A stretch of DNA of 64,000 nucleotides from a bacterium. Its GTDB lineage: Bacteria > CSSED10-310 > JAFGSJ01. The position numbers and the translations under genes are program-made. Below the pieces are notes generated by a model that was not told the origin of the DNA, ran no database searches, and saw nothing but the letters and a program-made list of their open reading frames with translations. The stretch covers positions 45,530-109,529 of the forward strand of contig JAFGSJ010000018.1 in NCBI GenBank assembly GCA_016934675.1, read 5' to 3'. Of this stretch, positions 58,501 to 64,000 are shown in pieces; positions within the stretch are counted from its first letter, which is position 1; each line of letters opens with the position of its first letter.

Positions 58501-59302
58501 GAAAATCAATGATCAGAGCAATGCTGCCACAGCATTCGGCAATATGGCCACCATGTATTTCAACCGGGGAGACTACACCCGGGCCGAGGAGCTCTACCGG
58601 AAATCCCTTGGGCTATGCCTTGAACTCAAGGACCGACGTCTGGCCGCCCTGGTCCGGGGGAATATCGGCAATGTTCACGAGCGTCGAGGTGAATTCCAAT
58701 CCGCCCTGGAATGCCATCTCGCTTCAGTGAAAGAACTCCGGGCCATCGGAGATCGCTCTGCGACCAACATAGCCAACATGAGCATCGGTGCAGCATATAT
58801 GGACCTGGGAGATAACAATCTCGCTCTCCAATATCTGGAAGAGGCACTTCGTACTGCGCGAACGATCGGAAACGATGCCCCGATTATGATCTGCACCGGG
58901 AATATCGGCCTGGTCCGCGAGCGAATGGGCGATCTCGATGGTGCTCTGACCTGTTATCAGGATGTTCTGAAGTGGTCTGAAGAGCGTGGCGATAAATACA
59001 ACATCGCCTTAACTCTCGATAGCTTGAGTAGTATCAATAATACCCGGGGAGATTATCTGACCGCTGCAGAGCAGGCCAGACGGGCCATTGATATCTTTGA
59101 AGAACTCCAGTCACCACCTGAAAAAGTCAACCCTTTGCTCAGACTGGCAGAATCACTCATTCGTCAGGGACATTGTACGGATAGTATCGAAATCTGGAAC
59201 CAGGCCAAATCTATTGTGGATCAATTCAAGCTTGATCATTTCAACGCTGATCTTGACCGTCTCCGGGAAATGTGCCGGCCAGAAGATCACCTTTCGCTGT
59301 GA
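55502..59302 (+). CDS. Tandem-cyclase, AAA-ATPase, TPR protein resembling soluble adenylyl cyclase
   Basis: A 1266-residue soluble protein. Domains: first class III cyclase domain (about 20-175) with metal aspartates D30 in LFLDISGF and D80 in HFAGDAFLA; second cyclase domain (about 215-375) lacking the first aspartate (VAFLSAGQ) but with FDDKGLTLFLIFGAP and RAGLDTGLTYMGLTGG; a P-loop ATPase of the STAND/AAA type (about 405-720; Walker A GEPGMGKT, 437-444); and about eight TPR repeats (about 900-1240). The same order (C1, C2, ATPase, TPR-like tail) occurs in mammalian bicarbonate-activated ADCY10 and some bacterial relatives. cAMP production is therefore likely; activation by bicarbonate is only an inference from family. 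Confidence 0.88.
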   Translation: MRYLVPHFIAEHYSLQEMQGMFDGSALFLDISGFTHLTEVAFTLGEEGVELIGREIKNLFEAPVALIITRSGFISHFAGDAFLAIFPGDQGELAVSTAHEILTHFDKHGRRETKHGVFEFSAKCGVAAGTIRWGITRNHRGKSSWYFLGEPIVGATKAEASADRGALICASGVRTVSPHALPPVQNRVMDDPVNDDQTLRSFIQDEVLQLGNQSEIRRVAVAFLSAGQYNNEEEIGPILDHEALSDLVALVRDLTGTHGGTFTQVAFDDKGLTLFLIFGAPRAIEHAEQTALRLLFEFRIRLRQQHPDILVRAGLDTGLTYMGLTGGPLRQEWTCLGDCVNMASRLMSAAAWGEIYFSSRLIKSLNSQFLIDELPAMQFKGKELPESVFRLSGFDIRQLGSQYKNRMIGRRKELDLLLQTLINNQTNRKPALVSVLGEPGMGKTRLIEKFRHKVKTETNNRIEWIEFACSENDAGLQPVRAWLEFIFAINPFESPEAKRRKIEQTIAQISSTLPPEAKVRDTLTRAPSFLAALIDCSWPDSPYAELTTPRLRLENQIASLSALVQTLTMETAAVIFVEDGHWLPPTTVSWLCELLRTPVEFPRLILVASRQEEGIEPVQWPVSQQFTHDTLVLGPFSAQDINDLSHELCHALPDESLLQFLESRSAGNPFFVEQILLHLDETDLLKRQYKAGSPVPELHLHAETGRLPARLETLLLARFDRLEAGSREGLKHAATLGIRFFRRILDELLGRSHYFRSDPGNLLTNATFQGIIVNDVSMSENLSGEEAYFFRHALMQKAAYHLQLPAVRTHLHELAAQIIEELFPRTGELLAELAGHWRCAGNFNREADVLEQAISQAQFACRTEEQLACSVRLVDCLQSLGLECSERMIKAIRSKAVAFEIVGRGQEALTLLEQASSLACDRGHHRHLVELLTRTANRLRYLGRLDEAILKAGQAQEMAEQIDYDLGKCLALSALGHIYGRLSDYTKAIELYDESCRLALKINDQSNAATAFGNMATMYFNRGDYTRAEELYRKSLGLCLELKDRRLAALVRGNIGNVHERRGEFQSALECHLASVKELRAIGDRSATNIANMSIGAAYMDLGDNNLALQYLEEALRTARTIGNDAPIMICTGNIGLVRERMGDLDGALTCYQDVLKWSEERGDKYNIALTLDSLSSINNTRGDYLTAAEQARRAIDIFEELQSPPEKVNPLLRLAESLIRQGHCTDSIEIWNQAKSIVDQFKLDHFNADLDRLREMCRPEDHLSL

Positions 59303-59458
59303 ATGATAGATAGTCAGACACAATACGGACTGTGAACAAGACTTCGGTGTTGACTTTTAGCTCAATACTCGTTACTCTTGCTTATTCATGTTACTGGTGT
59401 CGGATAGATTGTCCCAAAGGAAATTTATTACGGTTTTGTAAGCTAAACAGGAGGCATG

Positions 59459-60781
59459 ATGGGCTTTTTTAACATGATTGCCGATCTCTTCCGAGCTCGA
59501 CATAAAAGCTCCAGACAGTGGATTCGGGCCCAGGCCCTCGAGCACATCAATGACCAGGAAGTGCTGAAAGAAATGTTTCGTAACGAGCCCCCTAATGGTA
59601 TTCAGGCCCAGATCATTGAGAAAATCAATGACCAGGATTTTCTTGTTTCGCTGGTCAACGAGAACGGGCCTTATTCAGCCAACGCAGCCAGGCGGATCAA
59701 AAACCAGAAATATTTTTCGGCACTGATCCAACATGCCAATCCTGAAGTACGACTGATTGCGGTAAAGAAAACCGAAAAAAAGGAACAAGCCTTACTCAAG
59801 AAAATTGTCTTGTCAGATGATAATCATGATATCCGCATGCTTGCTCTCGACAAGATCGAAGATCGTGAGTTCCTGATGGGACTGATCGAGACCGCACCGA
59901 AAAAGATGCTCAAAAAACTTCATCGTCGTATCGAGGAATGTGACATACAAGCAATCAAAAAGATGACAGACCAGGAATCGCTCAAACGTATTTTTTCGAT
60001 CAATAGCTCGAAACCTGTCCGAAAGGCTGCCCTGCAGAAGATCACCGATCAGGATTTCCTGCTTGACATAATAAAGACCGAACCGGAGTTTGCTGAAACC
60101 GTGCTCCACGGTATTCATGATGAGGAGTATCTGCTCGGGATCGCTTTGAATGAAACGATTGATTACTCTCTTCGAGATAGAGCCTATAGACGCCTGGAGA
60201 GTGAGTCAAGCTTTGCTGAAATTGCGGCCAAAGGAGGAACATGGAATTTTTGTTTTGACGCAGCCCGGAAGGTCCGATCTCCTCATTTGCTTGAAAGAAT
60301 ACTTCTCGAGGCTGATCCCATGGTCAGCAGCGAGATCATAACCAGGCTGCCAGTTGATCTGGATGAAAAGTTGATGGAGCACGAAAGCGAGTCTATCAGA
60401 ATTTCCGTTATCTCGCGGTCCAAAGACCAAAACCTCCTCGCAAAAGCAGCCTTAGAGGATAGCTGTGGCTCGATCCGTCAAATGGCAGCCCTCAAAATTT
60501 CTGATCCGGATATTCGTAAACGCTTAGCAGCCACCAGTAATGATACTGTCGTCAGTGAGATTGTTCGTTTGCCAATTACCGGGACCTGCAACAGTTGCGG
60601 AAAAAACATTCGACTGGTCAATGCATCGATCAGGTCTGTCAGGGGTGATTACAGCACCATGCATTTTTTCTATTGTCCTCAGTGTTCGTCCGGCAAATCC
60701 AATGATTTCTTCAGCGGTCGACTGACAGATGCCAATAACAAAGATATCGTGTTCAACACGCCTGGTGGTGAATGGGGTTAA
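59459..60781 (+). CDS. HEAT-like repeat protein with C-terminal zinc ribbon
   Basis: A 440-residue protein. The ATG at 59459, four bases after AGGAGG, is chosen; another at 59456 is only one base from it. The body is built of short repeats with INDQEVLKEM, INDQDFLVSL, IKNQKYFSAL, IEDREFLMGL, ITDQDFLLDI, about 13 helical pairs (HEAT-like). At the C-terminus C377-x2-C380 (CNSCGKN) and C406-x2-C409 (CPQC) make a zinc ribbon. The combination suggests a scaffold that recognises another protein or nucleic acid. I know no named family. It is probably cytoplasmic. Confidence 0.75.
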   Translation: MGFFNMIADLFRARHKSSRQWIRAQALEHINDQEVLKEMFRNEPPNGIQAQIIEKINDQDFLVSLVNENGPYSANAARRIKNQKYFSALIQHANPEVRLIAVKKTEKKEQALLKKIVLSDDNHDIRMLALDKIEDREFLMGLIETAPKKMLKKLHRRIEECDIQAIKKMTDQESLKRIFSINSSKPVRKAALQKITDQDFLLDIIKTEPEFAETVLHGIHDEEYLLGIALNETIDYSLRDRAYRRLESESSFAEIAAKGGTWNFCFDAARKVRSPHLLERILLEADPMVSSEIITRLPVDLDEKLMEHESESIRISVISRSKDQNLLAKAALEDSCGSIRQMAALKISDPDIRKRLAATSNDTVVSEIVRLPITGTCNSCGKNIRLVNASIRSVRGDYSTMHFFYCPQCSSGKSNDFFSGRLTDANNKDIVFNTPGGEWG

Positions 60782-61703
60782 TATGATCGACTTTTCGATC
60801 AGGTGCAATATCAATGATGTACGCCTTTATGATCGCCTATAACCTGTTTCAACTCTTCTTGTTTCGATGCCTCTACCACTTCATCTATTCTTCATAGATT
60901 CAATCACCGTTGGATCGCGTCAACCAGATCCACTCTCATTCGAAAATTAAGTTGCTGATCGGAGATCAGGCTTGGAACGTGATGATCAGTGTCTTGTGGG
61001 CTGTGAACCGGCTCTGTCCCCCGCTGGCGGGGGTCGGGGGGTGGAATTCTCAAGGAATGATTAAGCACACACCCTGGTACAATTATTCGAGTTCCACATT
61101 CCCTCGACAAGCTCGGGACAGGTCCATCGACGAGCTCGGACCAGGTCAGGGGCCGTCGATTTCATTCATGTACGTCGTAACGCCTTCAGGCGTTCGTCCT
61201 TAAATTACAAAAAAATACGATAAAAACGGTAAAAGCCGTTACAAAGGCAGCGACGCAGCATTGAATAACAATACATCAACAACCGTTTCAGTGGGGCTTT
61301 TTGGGTGTTTAACGGGAAAGAGCCCACGTAAAAACGTGGAACTACGAACAATTGTACCAGGCGGAGTGAGTCGCTGTTGAAGAGCGGCATCATCCGAGAT
61401 GGACATTCTGTAGAAAAGTTGGCAGCATCCGGTGAAATCCACCCCCCGTGATTCGGTCGAGAGGTGGAGATGGTGAACAGGATACAATTTACATGTGGGG
61501 CAGGTCGCGAAGCGACCATGAACCACGCCTGCGCAGGCGTGGTCATTAGCCCCACACTTCAGTGTGGGTTAAGGAGAAGAAAGGACCGGGCTGCGTAGCT
61601 GCCCCGATAAGCCAATATGTATACAGAAGACAGGAATATAGGGTCACCTCTTCGTTTGACTTATAATCCTGACAGGGGAGCATCAGGTGGGAGATTGTTC
61701 TGA
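60782..61703. other. Intergenic stretch rich in short hairpins, no gene seen
   Basis: About 920 bases with no credible coding sequence: frames on both strands lack ribosome sites and protein-like composition. The stretch holds the hairpin series listed separately and a partial direct repeat (TCGACAAGCTCGGGACA near 61096 and TCGACGAGCTCGGACCA near 61127). Confidence 0.65.
61018..61568. repeat. Cluster of REP-like palindromes
   Basis: Seven compact perfect hairpins lie within 550 bases: CCCCCGC/GCGGGGG (61018-61033), AACGCCT/AGGCGTT (61179-61194), AACGG/CCGTT (61225-61240), CCACGT/ACGTGG (61324-61339), GGTCGC/GCGACC (61503-61517), ACCACGCCTGC with its exact complement and no loop (61522-61543), and CCCACACT/AGTGTGGG (61551-61568). 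They sit just before a decayed REP-associated transposase, which suggests mobile-element debris. Confidence 0.65.
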
Positions 61704-61997
61704 GCTGACTCGTACGTCTACAATTTTCCGGGAGCGTGGTATCAGGGTATGGATCAGGGTCACCGTCGCGAAAAGATCATTCGTTCGAAGCAGGACTGCG
61801 ACGCTTATATGGATATCCTCGTACACGCATCATCTCTTGTTCATGTTCATGTGTTTGCCTGGTGCCTGGTGCCCACTCATTCACAACGCGGTTGTTTTCT
61901 GAGTGAGATTGGAGAACTCTTCGGGCTTCATCGTTACAGCTCCGTCAGCTCAGTCATCCGGAATGTCCGGAACAGCCTCACCCATGATCAGAAGTGA
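61704..61997 (+). pseudogene. Decayed REP-associated (Y1/IS200-like) transposase
   Basis: The frame from 61704 to the stop at 61997 reads FPGAWYQGMDQGHRREKIIR, close to the conserved N-terminus of RAYT proteins (GAWYHVxxRGxxR). It continues with HVHVFAWCLVPTHS, where AWCLMPNH is expected, and then jumps to IGELFGLHRYSSVSSVI, the C-terminal helical segment. The middle third, with the second catalytic part including the Tyr, is missing; the HUH-like pair reads HxQ. It has no start codon of its own and a stop just before it. This is a deleted remnant and cannot be an active transposase. Confidence 0.8.
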
Positions 61998-62083
61998 GAG
62001 TAGCCAATAGTCACTATCATAAACAGAAGGCTCCTGAATAAAGGTCAACCGTAGACTTGGTCCACTTTACTGACCCACTTTCC

Positions 62084-64000
62084 TTATGGGCATGTCACGT
62101 GACTATGGTCATCGATGGTCTTGCCACATAAGTCTGCCGCCGGCCATGTCCGCGGGATGTATATACTGCCGTTGAAAGCGTAACCGGGGTGACCGGCCGT
62201 GGTCGCATCACTCCAGAGAATGTTGAACCAGGCATTATTCAGACCGGTTGCATCCAAGGTCGTTGTGCCCGTATTACCCGCATCAGGCTGCATACAAGAC
62301 ACATAGCCCTCGAAATTGCCAATGCTTCCCGACACGATTACAGCTCGGTCAGCCGAGCAGGTGGTTGCATCGAAGGTAACCTCGATCAGGTCGGGCTCGA
62401 GACTGTTCTTGGTAAAACTGGCCGCGATTGTACCTCCCCGCCCGTCACCGACTGGTGGCGGTGAAACCGACTGACTGTTGGTCAGGTTAAAGATCACTCC
62501 GGACCCCATTCCCGAGCCTGAGGCAGTTACCCCGTAAGAGCCGGCCGTATCGTTGGCCGTGGCTGTTACGCTGGTTTCACCGCCAGAGATTTGGGCCGGA
62601 CTGCCGTTGATCAGCGCTCCCGCACCAACCGCGGGTGGCGTGAAAATCACCCGACCGCCGTCCACCGGTTCAACGGGATTGTTTGCAGTCACATTCAGGA
62701 GCAGCGGCTCGACGAAAGCAGAATTGACGCTGGCAATCTGGTCATCGCCGCCGATCTTGTCGAGCGTAAAGCCCTGCGATTCGAAGGCCCCCACGTCGCA
62801 TGTCCCGAAGCGAGCTAAACCGCGTTGGTCATAGGTGGGAAAGTCGGAACTTGTCCCGGCGTCGATGGCCACACTCCCGGGCAAGAGCGGGTAGGTCAAG
62901 GTCGTTCCGCCATAGTCGCCCAGAGGCCCGAGCAGCAGGTCGGAACTCTGGCTGAAGCCGTCAGTGATAGCGTTGCACGAACCATCGTCGTCAATATTAT
63001 TACTGCTGTAATAATAGACATAAACGCCACCACAACCAGGACCCGATGTCGTGTCCGCCACAATTGTATTCCGGGCCAGTGTGCGGCTGTACTCATCCCG
63101 ATTGGTCAGGGCACCTCCACTCGAAGGATCGTAACTGGCGCTGTTTCCTGAAAATGTGCAGTTGAGGAGAAGAAGCTCGCTCGCTTCGTTCATGACACCC
63201 CCGGCTGAACCGGCCGTGTTGTTCGAGAAGGTGCAGTCGATCACGAACGCGCATCCGGTGACCTGGTCCAATCCGCCTCCCCAGTAGTAAGGAGCTGAGT
63301 TGTCCGCCACGGTGCACCCGAGCAGATGAAGCTTGGTCAATACGCTGTAGATACCACCACCATAACCCAAAGCGTTGTAGTTGTTCAAAATCGAGCAGTT
63401 CTGCAGAGTCACTACGTTGTCCGGCTCACTGGCCGTCCCGTGGCAGTAGATACCGGCTCCAAGACAATCAGGGAGCTCGGTGTCCACGAGATAACCGTCC
63501 CGTATTGTCAGGTTATAAAGGTTAACATTATCGGCCGAGATGTCCAGGACGCGAGTGTAATCCGTGGCCCTGAGTGTAACCGTGCGGTCCGTGCCATCGA
63601 TCGTCACTGCCCGCTCAATCTGAAGCGGGCTCGTGAGAGCGATATCGTAGTCATCAGCAAAGGTGATCGGACTGCAGGTAAATTCTGCCAAGGCCGAACG
63701 CAGGCTCCCCTCTCCGCTGTCCGCGGCGCTTGTCACGGTGCAGGGAGTAAACATCAGGCTCTGCACCTCCGCCTGGGTCAAGACATGATCATAGATCCGC
63801 ACATCGTCCATGAAACCGGCGTAATTGCACTGGGAACTCCCGTCCCAGAGCTGCCCGATAGAAAGAGGTTGGCCCGTCGTAACCGAACCCACACTACTCA
63901 AAGGTGTGCTGTTCATCAATTGGCCATCCTGATACACGATCAAATCACCGGTGCGAGCGAATGTCGCTGCGAGGTGGTGCCACTGATCGTCATTGATCTG
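62084..64000 (-). CDS. Secreted LamG/beta-helix protein, N-terminus outside the window
   Basis: The frame is open to the right edge, so the start is outside; at least 638 residues are seen. The visible part begins with the end of a LamG/concanavalin-like domain (DDQWHHLAATF, GFMDDVRIYDHVLTQAEVQS). Next is a right-handed beta-helix region with polymorphic-membrane-protein style repeats (SNNTAGSAGGVMNEASELLL) and a choice-of-anchor-Q closing segment (DQRGLARFGTCDVGAFESQG). An Ig-like domain follows (ANNPVEPVDGG). The C-terminal part contains EVTFDATTCSADRAVIVSG and ends in Cys-Pro. It is probably a surface or released adhesin-like protein. Its base composition is visibly richer in G and C than the genes to its left. 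Confidence 0.8.
   Translation of the reverse strand, partial: QINDDQWHHLAATFARTGDLIVYQDGQLMNSTPLSSVGSVTTGQPLSIGQLWDGSSQCNYAGFMDDVRIYDHVLTQAEVQSLMFTPCTVTSAADSGEGSLRSALAEFTCSPITFADDYDIALTSPLQIERAVTIDGTDRTVTLRATDYTRVLDISADNVNLYNLTIRDGYLVDTELPDCLGAGIYCHGTASEPDNVVTLQNCSILNNYNALGYGGGIYSVLTKLHLLGCTVADNSAPYYWGGGLDQVTGCAFVIDCTFSNNTAGSAGGVMNEASELLLLNCTFSGNSASYDPSSGGALTNRDEYSRTLARNTIVADTTSGPGCGGVYVYYYSSNNIDDDGSCNAITDGFSQSSDLLLGPLGDYGGTTLTYPLLPGSVAIDAGTSSDFPTYDQRGLARFGTCDVGAFESQGFTLDKIGGDDQIASVNSAFVEPLLLNVTANNPVEPVDGGRVIFTPPAVGAGALINGSPAQISGGETSVTATANDTAGSYGVTASGSGMGSGVIFNLTNSQSVSPPPVGDGRGGTIAASFTKNSLEPDLIEVTFDATTCSADRAVIVSGSIGNFEGYVSCMQPDAGNTGTTTLDATGLNNAWFNILWSDATTAGHPGYAFNGSIYIPRTWPAADLCGKTIDDHSHVTCP

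Noticed and set aside
61205..61555. Minus-strand open frames (116 and 95 residues) before the transposase remnant
   Set aside because: No ribosome site, composition unlike proteins, and the frames run through several hairpins. They overlap each other in different frames.
62825..63151. Plus-strand frames within the right-edge beta-helix gene
   Set aside because: Shadows of the GC-richer minus-strand gene, whose repeats and domain motifs are clear.
1..64000. tRNA, rRNA and CRISPR search by eye
   Set aside because: No cloverleaf-like sequence with GTTCGA-type arm, no rRNA segment and no regularly spaced direct repeats were seen in the intergenic regions.

Overview
The window is typical Gram-negative chromosome: standard-code genes with GGAGG-type ribosome binding sites, an Nif-free set of housekeeping genes (guaA, dnaE), type IV pilus motor genes, an outer-membrane porin, a TolC-like channel and a phosphate regulon. 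The order pilB-pilT-pilC-pilS-pilR followed by pilA, the NtrY/NtrX-like pair, and the many FHA, GAF, TPR and HEAT proteins fit a deltaproteobacterium-like organism or a related candidate phylum. The sequence alone does not allow a firmer assignment. No rRNA, tRNA, CRISPR array or intact insertion sequence was seen.

Layout. (1) 1-8958, plus strand: a tight gene string with a TPR protein (cut by the left edge), a PhnD-like binding protein, an FHA-GAF-adenylate cyclase, a J-domain protein, guaA and dnaE. (2) 9010-17147: pilB, pilT, pilC, pilS, pilR and a small membrane protein, behind a near-consensus sigma-70 promoter. (3) 17228-28785, mostly minus strand and visibly AT-rich: pilA with its own sigma-54 promoter, upstream palindromes and terminator; three DUF2723-type membrane genes or gene halves; an STT3-family oligosaccharyltransferase; a TMTC-like membrane-TPR protein; a 52-residue membrane protein and a HEAT-repeat protein. 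This looks like a pilin plus protein-glycosylation region. (4) 28786-35495: a divergent 1626-residue NtrY-like sensor kinase and an NtrX-like regulator with an altered GAFTGA loop. (5) 35496-43210: a membrane glycosyltransferase-like gene, a large secreted protein with two sets of seven propeller repeats, and an ECF transporter ATPase/T pair without an S component. (6) 43314-52046: a full phosphate regulon, phoB-phoR, an outer-membrane porin, pstS-pstC-pstA-pstB and phoU. (7) 52222-60781: a bleomycin-hydrolase-type peptidase, a TolC-like protein with a calcium-type insert, a 1266-residue protein with the domain order of mammalian soluble adenylyl cyclase, and a helical-repeat protein with a zinc ribbon. 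(8) 60782-64000: a hairpin-rich intergenic stretch, a decayed REP-associated transposase, and a GC-richer secreted beta-helix protein running off the right edge.

How it fits together. PilR (sigma-54 activator) very probably drives pilA through the GG-N10-GC promoter at 19569-19584. A palindrome TGACAA-N3-TTGTCA lies upstream of pilA and occurs again in the divergent control region between the glycosylation operon and the NtrY/NtrX-like genes. This raises the possibility that pilin synthesis, its modification and a second envelope-sensing system share an operator. The second theme is cAMP: two different class III cyclase proteins sit in the window. The most unusual items are the shared palindrome, the STT3 enzyme beside pilA, the DUF2723 gene that appears divided into two convergent halves, the soluble-adenylyl-cyclase look-alike, the very large sensor kinase with its degenerate partner regulator, and the calcium-type insert in the TolC-like protein.
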